DNA of 64,000 nt, taken from contig JADLGN010000019.1 of the NCBI GenBank assembly GCA_020849295.1, forward strand, positions 1 to 64,000. The letters are read 5' to 3'. This document shows, in pieces, positions 8,891 through 17,029 of the stretch (positions are counted from its first letter, which is position 1; the number at the start of each line of letters is the position of its first letter). Below the pieces are notes generated by a model. It saw only the letters and a program-made list of their open reading frames with translations. It ran no database searches and was not told where the DNA came from. The position numbers and the translations under genes are program-made. This stretch comes from Bacteroidia bacterium (GTDB lineage: Bacteria > Bacteroidota > Bacteroidia > NS11-12g > UBA9320).

Positions 8891-9386
8891 CTATATAATT
8901 CTGTTTTCTTTTGCTATTTTCACACAATAAGTTTTGTCCTTGCAATTTTCAAGTATATCATAATTATTTTTGAAAAACTCAATAGTTCCAAGTCCTTTAC
9001 TTTTTGTGCCAAAATATTCTATTAATACAGTCGGAACAAAATATAAATCAAAGGTATTATCAGCATTGGGTCTAAAACCAACAATTACATCTGAAGTTTC
9101 TGGTGATTGTGTATAAGTCTTTACATCTGATTTGTATTCTCTGTCAACGCCACCTCTGGTTCCTCCTGTAAAACTAACGCTTGTTCTTGCTGTTTTAACT
9201 TGTACTCTTATTATATCTTCTTTTCCGTTTTCAAGTTTGCGAGCTATGATAATGTCATAAGGAGATAGAGGTAAATCAACCAATGAAACATTTTGGTAAC
9301 GTTTCATTAAAAAAACCTACAACAATGTGTTCGTGTGCAAATCCATCAATCGATGCTTGTTTGCCTATTTCTTCGTTATTTGGCAT
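8891..9386 (-). pseudogene. Type II restriction endonuclease-like gene, frameshifted in a homopolymer
   Basis: The open frame 8891-9307 (138 residues) lacks its beginning. The natural ATG is at 9386, one base after the methyltransferase stop, and reads MPNNEEIGKQASIDGFAHEHIVVGF before the frame breaks. On the minus strand seven Ts occur (complement of A7 at 9309-9315). With six Ts the frame continues smoothly into LMKRYQNVSLVDLPLSPYD, for about 164 residues in total. A PD-(D/E)XK-like core is visible: SPYD, then after ~15 residues VQVKTA. Pairing with a DNA methyltransferase suggests the cognate endonuclease. As written it is broken; a sequencing error or slippage-based switching are alternatives. 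The recognition site is unknown. Confidence 0.65.
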
Positions 9387-9387
9387 A

Positions 9388-10695
9388 TTATTTTTTTAAA
9401 ACTATAATCCAATCTGTATTAATTCTTTCTTCTCTTGGTACTTTTATGAAGTGTTTAATTATTTCTGAGCCAAAATAATTTTCAACTTTATAACCAATAT
9501 TTTCTGAAAGCCTCATTAAATATTTCCAACTTTCAAATAATTCTCCTTTTATACGATTATTACCAACAACTATAATATATCTACCGCCTGGTTTTAATAC
9601 TCTATACACTTCTTTCATATTTAAAGTCATATCGTAAATGTACTTATACGCTATATATGCCCTTCTTGGGTCGAGTTTATAAATTGCTTCGATTTTTTTG
9701 TCAGCAGATTCTTCTCCTATTTTATGTAGTTGTTTGTATTCATTTACCATAACTACTTCTGTCCCGATATGAGTTTCTTTTAGTTTACTTAGCGAACCAT
9801 TTGCTAATCCAAGCCAATACATCTCTAATTGGTGCGTTCTTGGATAATCAACAGCATTTGCATAAGGAGGAGAAGTTATTGCAAGGTCAAAATGATTGTC
9901 TGGATAAGTTAAAAACCTTGCATCGTTTCCATCTGGTATTTCAAGAGTGGCATTAGTGTTAAAACGATTTGTAAAATCATTAATTCTATATGAGTTTATA
10001 ATTAAATTTTCTGCAAATTTTGTCAACGCAAATGAAGGATATATTTCTTTATTTAATTTTTTCCTAACCACTGTTCTTGTACAATTATCGTCTGCATTAG
10101 AAACAGCACGAATAACAGATGACATTGAAATTAAACATAAGTTTTTAATTTTATTGTCGTTGGTTGAGTTGAGAATTACCTTTTTTATAAATGTCAATTC
10201 CAGTAATATTTCTTTAGCAAACCAGTTTTCTCGATATGGAAATTCTGGAATGTCTTTACTTTCTACCATCTTTGGATTAAAAGTAACAAGTTGTTTAAGA
10301 ATCCTATCAACAGTTTTATTAAGCTCAAATTTGTCTATGGGTATAGTTTTAACTTTAGCAAGGTACTTTGCAAATGGGTCAACATCAATTGCAACGGAAT
10401 TTCTATTTAACAATAATGCTTCAATATTTGTAGTGGCACTACCTGCAAATGGGTCTAATATGAGGTCGTTTGGCTGCGAGTAACGATTAATTAACCATCT
10501 TGGCAGTTCAGGGAAAAATTTTGCTGGATACTTATGAATGCCGTGTGAATATTTTGATTGGTCATAACTTATAAATAAAAACCTTTGACCATCAGATACA
10601 GGAAGGTCAGCAGGTATGTCCCCATCCACTCTAATAAGAGTTTCTCCAAACTCATTAGTGATTTCCTTTACATTTGAAAGGTCTCCAAATGGCAA
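9388..10695 (-). CDS. DNA methyltransferase of a type II-like R-M pair (5' end interrupted)
   Basis: The 435-residue open frame has motif I DPFAGSATTNIEALL with the following acidic VAIDVDPFA, and the catalytic motif IV TSPPYANAVDYPR about 190 residues later. Motif I thus precedes IV. The S/TSPPY form is typical of N4-cytosine (also some N6-adenine) methylases. The KYSHGIHKYPAKFFPELPRWL block near residue 50 is characteristic of such enzymes. This frame starts only at TTG (10695). The reading frame is actually open further upstream but interrupted by a TAA at 10726-10728, with a plausible true ATG at 10776. Expression from the TTG would give a protein lacking about 27 residues. All catalytic motifs remain, so partial activity is possible. 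Confidence 0.75.
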   Translation of the reverse strand: MPFGDLSNVKEITNEFGETLIRVDGDIPADLPVSDGQRFLFISYDQSKYSHGIHKYPAKFFPELPRWLINRYSQPNDLILDPFAGSATTNIEALLLNRNSVAIDVDPFAKYLAKVKTIPIDKFELNKTVDRILKQLVTFNPKMVESKDIPEFPYRENWFAKEILLELTFIKKVILNSTNDNKIKNLCLISMSSVIRAVSNADDNCTRTVVRKKLNKEIYPSFALTKFAENLIINSYRINDFTNRFNTNATLEIPDGNDARFLTYPDNHFDLAITSPPYANAVDYPRTHQLEMYWLGLANGSLSKLKETHIGTEVVMVNEYKQLHKIGEESADKKIEAIYKLDPRRAYIAYKYIYDMTLNMKEVYRVLKPGGRYIIVVGNNRIKGELFESWKYLMRLSENIGYKVENYFGSEIIKHFIKVPREERINTDWIIVLKK

Positions 10696-10776
10696 ATATT
10701 GAACAGGTTGCTTGAAAATTTTCTTTTAAGCGACCTTTTCTTTAATGTCTTTTATTGAAATCGGATAATAATTCAT
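10696..10776 (-). pseudogene. Detached 5' codons of the DNA methyltransferase gene
   Basis: From ATG 10776 the frame reads 16 codons (MNYYPISIKDIKEKVA), then TAA (10728-10726), then 10 more sense codons (KKIFKQPVQY) running in the same frame into LPFGDLSNV of the methyltransferase. The continuity across the stop suggests that one Glu, Gln or Lys codon mutated to TAA. A short independent leader peptide is the alternative. Confidence 0.55.
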
Positions 10777-10856
10777 CTTAAAGTTTTTTCAAAAATAATA
10801 ATTCTTTCCTCATAATTTTTCTCTAAATGTCAAAACTTATTGACAGTCTCTATTTT

Positions 10857-10872
10857 ACTATGGCTGGTAACA
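10857..10872. repeat. Right inverted repeat bordering the restriction-modification island
   Basis: ACTATGGCTGGTAACA is the inverted copy (15 of 16 matches) of the repeat at 8874-8889. It lies upstream of the methyltransferase gene and 36 bp before the remnant antitoxin gene. It may mark the edge of an inserted cassette. Confidence 0.65.
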
Positions 10873-10908
10873 AAATAATATACTTTTATAACATAAAAAG
10901 ATTGTATT

Positions 10909-11139
10909 ATGAAAACTGTATCATTAAAAATTGATGATTCGATTTTTGGGGAAACTGAAAACATTCTTTCTCGAAATAAAATTCCAAGAAATCGATATAT
11001 TAATTAATCTTTAGATTATTATAATTAGTTTCAGCGTAGATAAATATTAGAAAAGAGACTTAAAAGTGATTCAGATTTAGTAAAAAACGATTCATGTAAT
11101 GTGTTTAGAGATTTCTAAAAGTTTGACTATTTCGATTAA
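10909..11139 (+). pseudogene. Remnant of a CopG/ribbon-helix-helix-type antitoxin gene with several in-frame stops
   Basis: From ATG 10909 the frame reads MKTVSLKIDDSIFGETENIL, then SRNKIPRNRYIN, the typical N-terminal strand and helices of a ribbon-helix-helix antitoxin. It then meets TAA (11005), but the same frame goes on as SLDYYN-stop-FQRR-stop-ILEKRLKSDSDLVKND, later RDF-stop-KFDYFD, ending at TAA 11137-11139. Four internal stops (TAA, TAG, TAA, TAA) replace what are probably Glu, Gln or Lys codons, with no frameshift. The gene is dead by point mutation. An MazF-type remnant follows directly. Confidence 0.7.
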
Positions 11140-11188
11140 ACAATACGAAATCTGGATTGCAGATTTAAACCCTCAAATCGGGACAATC
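11135..11188 (+). pseudogene. Remnant of a PemK/MazF-family toxin gene (N-terminus only)
   Basis: Overlapping the antitoxin end, the frame from 11135 reads (I)KQYEIWIADLNPQIGT, the hallmark N-terminus of Bacteroidota MazF/PemK ribonuclease toxins. The codon where ATG is expected is ATT. After about 17 codons similarity is lost, so the remaining ~90 residues of a normal toxin are missing. Gene order antitoxin-toxin is the usual one. Confidence 0.65.
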
Positions 11189-11227
11189 TTATATCAAAAA
11201 AAACGAATATCTTTCTTAATAAATTAT

Positions 11228-11235
11228 TATATTTG
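11228..11235 (+). promoter_or_regulatory. -7 box upstream of the M4 protease gene
   Basis: TATATTTG matches TAnnTTTG. Predicted transcription start is about 11241, leaving a leader of ~48 bases before ATG 11290. No good -33 TTG is seen at the right distance. Confidence 0.45.
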
Positions 11236-11289
11236 CTTTAGTTTTCAGACAACTTTTTGAGGTATTATGTAATATTTTAAGCTACAAAA

Positions 11290-14200
11290 ATGAAATTAAT
11301 GAAATATACTTTATTATTAGCACTAATAGTATTTCTGCCTAATTTGTCAAAATCGCAGGAGTATTACGGTGCTGCAGCTAATAAAATTTATAATAATGCT
11401 GATATTGTCAGAAAAAACATTCAAAACGGAAATATAAATTATATTCTTTTTAAAAACCCTGTAAAACCTGAGAAAAATAATGAAGTTGAAATTATAAAAA
11501 AACTTTTTAACCTAAACGATAATTATAGCTTTTCGTTAATTAATACTATCAGCGATGAACTTGGTTATACGCATTTAAGATATCAAATCAATTATAAAAA
11601 TATACCTGTTTTAGGTTCTGTAATTATTTTGCATATAAAAGAAAATTTGATTTTTTCATTGAATGGTGAGATATATAAAATTAATGATTCTTCAATTAAA
11701 AATTTTTTATCAGAAAAAACTTGCCTTACAAAAGCATTAGAAACAATAAATGCAAAATCATATAAATGGCAATTTGAATCTGAAGAAGAATATATAAAGA
11801 TAGTGAAAAATGACCCAACAGCAAGTTGGTTTCCAAAAGGAGAATTAATTTATTGTCCAAAAAATCTTGACTTCGAATTATCTGAGTTTGAATTATGTTT
11901 TAAATTTAAAATATATTCTGACGACCCAATTGCAGCCGAAAACATTTTTATAAATGCCTATACGGGAGCAACCATAGCAAGAGAAAATTTGTTGCACACC
12001 ACTGATGTGCCCGGAAAAGCAATTACAAAATACAGTAGCACCAGAAATATTATTACAGACAGTACTGCTCCCTACAACTATAGGTTGAGAGAAAATTCAA
12101 GAGGCAATGGAATATATACATTGAATTTGAAAAAAGGTACAAACTACAGTCTTGCTGTTGATTTTCTTGATTCTAATAATTACTGGAATAATGTAAATGC
12201 AAACAAAGACGAGGTAGCTACTGATGCACATTGGGGTGCCGAAATGACTTACGATTATTATTTTAATATTCATAACCGCAAAAGTTATGATAATAATAAT
12301 GCAAGAATATACAGCTATGTGCATTATTCAAATAATTATGACAATGCCTTTTGGAATGGGGTATCAATGACCTATGGTGATGGAAATACATTTAAACCAC
12401 TTACATCAATTGATGTTTGCGGACATGAAGTGAGCCATGCAGTAACTACAAACAGTGCAAATCTAATATACAGTTACGAGTCTGGAGCATTAAATGAGTC
12501 TTTTAGCGATATATTTGGAAACTCAATAGAGCGATATGCACGCCCCGCACAATATTCATGGATTATTGGCGAAGATATTACCACTAGCGGAACAGGGTTG
12601 CGAAATATGCAAAATCCAAAAATAAAAAATCATCCGCGATGTTACAAAAGTACAAATTGGTACTCTGGTGCGGGAGATAATGGTGGTGTTCATACCAATA
12701 GCGGTGTTCAAAATTGGTGGTATTATTTAATAACTGAAGGAGATACAGGCAAAAATGATTTATTAAACTATTACAGTGTAGATAGCCTCGGCATTGCTAA
12801 AGCTGAAAAAATAGCATACCGCAATCTTACTGTTTATCTTACTTCTTCATCAAAATATGCCGATGCAAGATTTTACTCTATTAGAGCCGCAGTTGACCTA
12901 TATGGCAATTGCAGTAAAGAAGTAATTGCTGTAACAAATGCTTGGTATGCTTGTAATGTTGGACCAAAATATGATAGTGGTTTTGTAAAAGCTGATTTTA
13001 CAGCAGATACTATTGTTTGCAGTATTTCAAATATTGTAAAGTATAATAATTTAAGTTCTAATGCAGTTTCGTACAAATGGGATTTTGGAGATGGAAATTT
13101 TTCTAATACATTCAATCCCACACATCAATATTCTGCTTATGGAAATTATAATGTAAAACTTGTAGCATACAGTTGTTTTCAAAACAAAAGTGATAGTATT
13201 ACAAAATCAAATTTTATTAAAGTAGATTCAACTTTTGATATATGCAATTCTGTAATAATGCCACAAAGCGGAAAAGACAGTATAAGCAAATGCAACACTT
13301 TTGTATATGATGATGGCGGTGAAGGAATATATAAACAAAATGTTATTACAAAGTTAAAAATATATGTTCCCGGAGCAGATTCTATAGTTTTAAAATTTTT
13401 TGACTTTGATTATGAAAAAAATTATGACAGCTTGTATATCTACAATGGCAATTATCCGGGAGGTGTAAAACTTGGCGGATTTACAGGTAACACACTCCCT
13501 TTTTCAGGAAAAAATTATAAAGTTACTTCAGATTTAATTACACTCGTGCATAAGTCAGACCCTTTGGTTACAGGAAGAGGTTTTAAAATGTATTATCAGG
13601 CTTATAAGCAACCTGTAAAAATAACAGCATATAATGATACCACTATTTGCAGAGGAAATTCTGTAACTTTATTTGCTAATGGAATAGGCGGCTACCAAGA
13701 TGATTATTCATTTTTATGGAAAAATATTTCACATAATGATACCATCATTGTAAAACCAGATTTTACTACTATTTACAACGTGTCTCTCACAGATATTTGT
13801 ACAAAATCTATTGACTCTACCTTGATTACTGTTACAGTAAGAGATTCACTAAAATTATCTGTTTCAAATGATACTACAATATGCATTGGTCAATCTGTAA
13901 TTCTTACTGCAAATGGAAGCGGAGGAGACAGTACTAATAAACAATATACATGGGACAATGGACTTCCTAACGGAACATCTCAAATAGTATCGCCAACAAC
14001 AACAAGTAAATACAGAGTTATACTTAGCGATGGATGTACGGTAAAAAACGATACTGCTTTAATTAATGTAATTGTTAGAGACCCATTGAGTATAAAACTA
14101 AGTACAAACGATTCGGTAATTTGTTTTAATAAATCATCAAATATTACTGCCAATCCAAATGGCGGATTAAATGCAGGTTATTTAATTTCTTGGAATAACG

Positions 14201-15798
14201 GTCTAGGAAATGGAATTTCTAAAAAAATAAATTTATCAAACAACACCTGGATAAAAGCTACACTTACCGATGCTTGCACAACTATACCGGCTTCTGATTC
14301 TATATTGATAACAGTTAGACCTGAGCTTAAAATTTCATTAAACAATGACACTACTATTTGCAATGGCTCTTCTTTAAATCTTATAACTAAAGCATCTGGC
14401 GGAGATACAGCAAATTACAAATACACTTGGAATAGTGGATTATCATCTAACAAAAACAATACTGTAATACCTGTTTCAAACACAAAATATACAGTTAGTA
14501 TTTCTGACAATTGTTCTGATATAGCTAAAGATTCTATTAATATTAACTTATTAGCTCCATTAAAAATATCTAATTTAAGAGATACTATAATTTGCTATGG
14601 AGGAAGTGCTATTTTCAATCCGAATGTAAGCGGTGGTTTTATATCTCAATATCAATACCTGTGGGACAACGGACTTGGCAATTTAAAAAATCAAACAGTT
14701 TCTCCATTAATCACTACTAAATACAAGTTAATTTTAAAAGATAATTGTACTCCTATTTACGATTCTGCATTTGTCACTGTTAGTGTAAGAAATGCTCTAA
14801 AACTATCTTCAAGCCTAACAAAAAACACTATTTGCTTTGGTGATTCATCAACACTTTCATTAAGTATTTCAGGTGGAATTCCTGCACAATACAAATGGTA
14901 TATTAATAACATTCAATCTCTGCAAAACACTATAATATTAAAACCAACCATTTCTACATCATACAAAATAACATCAACCGATGGCTGTTCAAATAGCGAT
15001 AGTGTAATGTATTCAATAACTGTAAACCCCCTACCCATTGTTGATTTTTCGGCAGATAAGACAGAAATATGCAGATTATCTGAAGTCCAATTTACTGATG
15101 CTTCTACAAACGCAACAACCTATGAATGGGATTTTGGAACAGGTGATAAAAACACAACTGTATCACCAAAATATCAATACAGAAATGCAGGTTTATTTAC
15201 AGTTACATTAAATACAACCTCATCATTGGGTTGTAAAAATACTCTTTCAAAAACAGATTATATAAAAGTAATTGAACTTCCATCAAGTGATTTTAATTTC
15301 TCTCCTACCGAAATTACACTTGCAAATCCAACAGTAATTTTTAGTAATTTATCATCAAATTTTACAAATTTTGATTGGCATTTTGGAGATTCTATTTATG
15401 ATAATACTAATGTCAATCCTTCTCATACTTACCAAAACAAGGGAACTTATTATGTTAGACTTGTTTCATATAATTCACTTGGATGCAGTGATACTATGTA
15501 TAAAGAACTATTTATTGATGATATTTTTTACATATTTGTACCAAATGCTTTTTCGCCAAATGATAATGGTACAAACGATTCGCTTATTATAGTTTCACAA
15601 GGGGTTGTAAGTTCTGAAGTGAATATTTATAACAGATGGGGAGAACTTGTTTGGAAATCTAACCTTAATTCTAATCCATTTGCCGGATTTGACAATATAG
15701 GAAGACCATTGCAAAAAGGCAGCTATTTTCTAACTATTAAACTCAGAGATTTTTCAGGCAGATTCCGCTATATTAAAAAAGTAATAGAAATTCTTTAA
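11290..15798 (+). CDS. Secreted thermolysin-like (M4) metalloprotease with CUB, PKD/Ig repeats and a type B T9SS domain
   Basis: Signal peptide (MKLMKYTLLLALIVFLPNLSKSQ), then an FTP-type propeptide to about residue 230, then an M4 peptidase domain. Zinc site: H379-E-V-S-H383 and E403 in ALNESFSD; the late catalytic His is H468 in GGVHTNSG. Downstream come a PKD domain (KWDFGDGNFSNTFNPTHQYS), a CUB-like domain (FVYDDGGEG to GFKMYYQAY), about six Ig-like repeats each opening with a D(T/S).IC..(S/G).....N pattern, two more PKD-like domains (YEWDFGTGD, DWHFGDS), and a CHU_C-type end (FVPNAFSPNDNGTND to VIEIL), the type B T9SS sorting domain of gliding-motility proteins. It should act outside the cell on proteins. 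Its stop shares a TTAA with the stop of the convergent gene. Confidence 0.92.
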   Translation: MKLMKYTLLLALIVFLPNLSKSQEYYGAAANKIYNNADIVRKNIQNGNINYILFKNPVKPEKNNEVEIIKKLFNLNDNYSFSLINTISDELGYTHLRYQINYKNIPVLGSVIILHIKENLIFSLNGEIYKINDSSIKNFLSEKTCLTKALETINAKSYKWQFESEEEYIKIVKNDPTASWFPKGELIYCPKNLDFELSEFELCFKFKIYSDDPIAAENIFINAYTGATIARENLLHTTDVPGKAITKYSSTRNIITDSTAPYNYRLRENSRGNGIYTLNLKKGTNYSLAVDFLDSNNYWNNVNANKDEVATDAHWGAEMTYDYYFNIHNRKSYDNNNARIYSYVHYSNNYDNAFWNGVSMTYGDGNTFKPLTSIDVCGHEVSHAVTTNSANLIYSYESGALNESFSDIFGNSIERYARPAQYSWIIGEDITTSGTGLRNMQNPKIKNHPRCYKSTNWYSGAGDNGGVHTNSGVQNWWYYLITEGDTGKNDLLNYYSVDSLGIAKAEKIAYRNLTVYLTSSSKYADARFYSIRAAVDLYGNCSKEVIAVTNAWYACNVGPKYDSGFVKADFTADTIVCSISNIVKYNNLSSNAVSYKWDFGDGNFSNTFNPTHQYSAYGNYNVKLVAYSCFQNKSDSITKSNFIKVDSTFDICNSVIMPQSGKDSISKCNTFVYDDGGEGIYKQNVITKLKIYVPGADSIVLKFFDFDYEKNYDSLYIYNGNYPGGVKLGGFTGNTLPFSGKNYKVTSDLITLVHKSDPLVTGRGFKMYYQAYKQPVKITAYNDTTICRGNSVTLFANGIGGYQDDYSFLWKNISHNDTIIVKPDFTTIYNVSLTDICTKSIDSTLITVTVRDSLKLSVSNDTTICIGQSVILTANGSGGDSTNKQYTWDNGLPNGTSQIVSPTTTSKYRVILSDGCTVKNDTALINVIVRDPLSIKLSTNDSVICFNKSSNITANPNGGLNAGYLISWNNGLGNGISKKINLSNNTWIKATLTDACTTIPASDSILITVRPELKISLNNDTTICNGSSLNLITKASGGDTANYKYTWNSGLSSNKNNTVIPVSNTKYTVSISDNCSDIAKDSININLLAPLKISNLRDTIICYGGSAIFNPNVSGGFISQYQYLWDNGLGNLKNQTVSPLITTKYKLILKDNCTPIYDSAFVTVSVRNALKLSSSLTKNTICFGDSSTLSLSISGGIPAQYKWYINNIQSLQNTIILKPTISTSYKITSTDGCSNSDSVMYSITVNPLPIVDFSADKTEICRLSEVQFTDASTNATTYEWDFGTGDKNTTVSPKYQYRNAGLFTVTLNTTSSLGCKNTLSKTDYIKVIELPSSDFNFSPTEITLANPTVIFSNLSSNFTNFDWHFGDSIYDNTNVNPSHTYQNKGTYYVRLVSYNSLGCSDTMYKELFIDDIFYIFVPNAFSPNDNGTNDSLIIVSQGVVSSEVNIYNRWGELVWKSNLNSNPFAGFDNIGRPLQKGSYFLTIKLRDFSGRFRYIKKVIEIL

Positions 15799-16646
15799 AT
15801 GTTCATTTCAGGAATAATTTTAAATATCGAATTAAGAATTTTATTTCTTTCTGTTTCGCGTTTTTTTTCAGCAAGACGATATGATTTTATAATTTCACCT
15901 TTGTAGTATCTGTTAAACCACGGATAGACTACAAGAATTCCATCAATGATATCATATTTAAAAGTTATATTTAATAATACTCCATAACATGCACTTATCA
16001 GTAAAAAGGCATTTAAACTCTCTCTATAGTATCCACACCACAACTGCCCCAATCCTGGTACTATGCTCATCCATTCTACCTTTGTAGGATTATACCTGCG
16101 GTTTATTTTTTTTATTTTTTTAAATTGTTCAGCAATCAAAGATTTTTTATATCCATCAAGACTAATAATTTTATTAAAGTGCAATAATGACGACTCATAT
16201 CTGCAGGTTTTATAGTCTAAAGCAGCCATAATAAGATTGAATTTATCTCTTTGATTTTCGTTTAAAGAGTTTTCATCAATACTATACATTTCTGCATAAG
16301 CAAACACTGTATCACCTGATAAATAATAATTTAATGCACTTTTAAAAATTATTTCGTTTTTCTTCTCAATATTCTTTTCTGTAAAATACGCCTGATTGTA
16401 TTTTAAAGCAGCATTTCGGTAATCTCCATTTCCGTTGTATGCATCAGCCAAAATAATGTTTAGCAAGGTTGCATCATTATTCAAAGTATCAAAAAAAACA
16501 ATTCTATCGCATAGTTCAATACATGCATCATAATTTTTGTTTTTCAAATGTGTCTTGGCAAGTTCAATATAATTATTTAGTTTATTTTGAGAAAATGAAA
16601 ATACAGTTGAAATAAAAAAAACTAATGTCAAAAAAAACTTTATCAT
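15795..16646 (-). CDS. TPR-containing protein with C-terminal membrane segment (DUF5683-like)
   Basis: After a signal peptide (FFLTLVFFISTVFSFSQ), residues ~25-180 form helical TPR-like repeats (ELAKTHLKNKNYDACIELCD, ALKYNQAYFTEKN). The C-terminal part has the motif WMSIVPGLGQLWCGYYRESLNAF followed by a hydrophobic helix, as in the DUF5683/TM2-like proteins of Bacteroidota. Its start overlaps the stop of the yidD-like gene by 4 bp (ATGA on the minus strand). It is the last gene of a three-gene operon with LolA-like and YidD proteins, which suggests a role in envelope protein or lipoprotein handling; the role is inferred. Confidence 0.65.
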   Translation of the reverse strand: MIKFFLTLVFFISTVFSFSQNKLNNYIELAKTHLKNKNYDACIELCDRIVFFDTLNNDATLLNIILADAYNGNGDYRNAALKYNQAYFTEKNIEKKNEIIFKSALNYYLSGDTVFAYAEMYSIDENSLNENQRDKFNLIMAALDYKTCRYESSLLHFNKIISLDGYKKSLIAEQFKKIKKINRRYNPTKVEWMSIVPGLGQLWCGYYRESLNAFLLISACYGVLLNITFKYDIIDGILVVYPWFNRYYKGEIIKSYRLAEKKRETERNKILNSIFKIIPEMNI

Positions 16647-17029
16647 AGTACAGGATCTAAAAATTGTTTATTTTCTATATCAACCTCATAGTTTTCGTGG
16701 CTTAATGGATTGCAACGAGAAAACCTATCCCAAAAATCAATTAATCCAAGCACTATCCCATTTTTTTTCATACTTAAAAAAGCATATTCAGAACATGACG
16801 GACTAAACATACATTTTTGCGCATCTTGTGATGAAACAAAATTTTTATAAATATAAAACATAGTACGAAGTATGGTCATTCCGTCTTTAGGTGATTCTTC
16901 CAAAAAACCAAACTTATTATGAGTTACTGCAATAGTATCATTGCTTTTAAGCAAGCTCTGCAAGCATTGCGATTTTGTTTCTGAATTAATTGACAGAATA
17001 ATTATAAAAACTATCGTTGCCTTCTTCAT
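16643..17029 (-). CDS. yidD: YidD-like membrane-protein insertion factor with signal peptide
   Basis: The core (about 60-115) carries the YidD signature: YIYKNFVSSQDAQKCMFSPS, then CSEYA, and IDFWDRFSRCNPLS, with the three conserved Cys at 73, 79 and 106. YidD assists YidC/Sec insertion of membrane proteins at the inner leaflet. Here 128 residues include an N-terminal hydrophobic signal-like segment (MKKATIVFIIILSINSETKSQ) and a ~40-residue spacer, which classical YidD (~70-100 residues) lacks, so export or membrane tethering is possible. The first 44 bp overlap the end of the LolA-like gene, and the stop overlaps the next start. Confidence 0.75.
   Translation of the reverse strand: MKKATIVFIIILSINSETKSQCLQSLLKSNDTIAVTHNKFGFLEESPKDGMTILRTMFYIYKNFVSSQDAQKCMFSPSCSEYAFLSMKKNGIVLGLIDFWDRFSRCNPLSHENYEVDIENKQFLDPVL

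Noticed and set aside
8837-9025. Plus-strand open frame (62 codons) overlapping the endonuclease end
   Set aside because: It runs antisense to the endonuclease core and across the border repeat, and its hydrophobic sequence is a by-product of the opposite frame.
8874-10872. Integron attC sites or a classical IS for the inverted repeats
   Set aside because: The sequence does not match attC R-box consensus and no integrase or transposase is present. Kept only as inverted repeats of unknown origin.
10909-11139. Reassigned stop codons (TAA/TAG read as Gln or Glu) explaining the in-frame stops
   Set aside because: TAA, TAG and TGA all act as normal terminators in the surrounding intact genes, and the in-frame stops occur only in the decaying island. 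Pseudogene decay is simpler.
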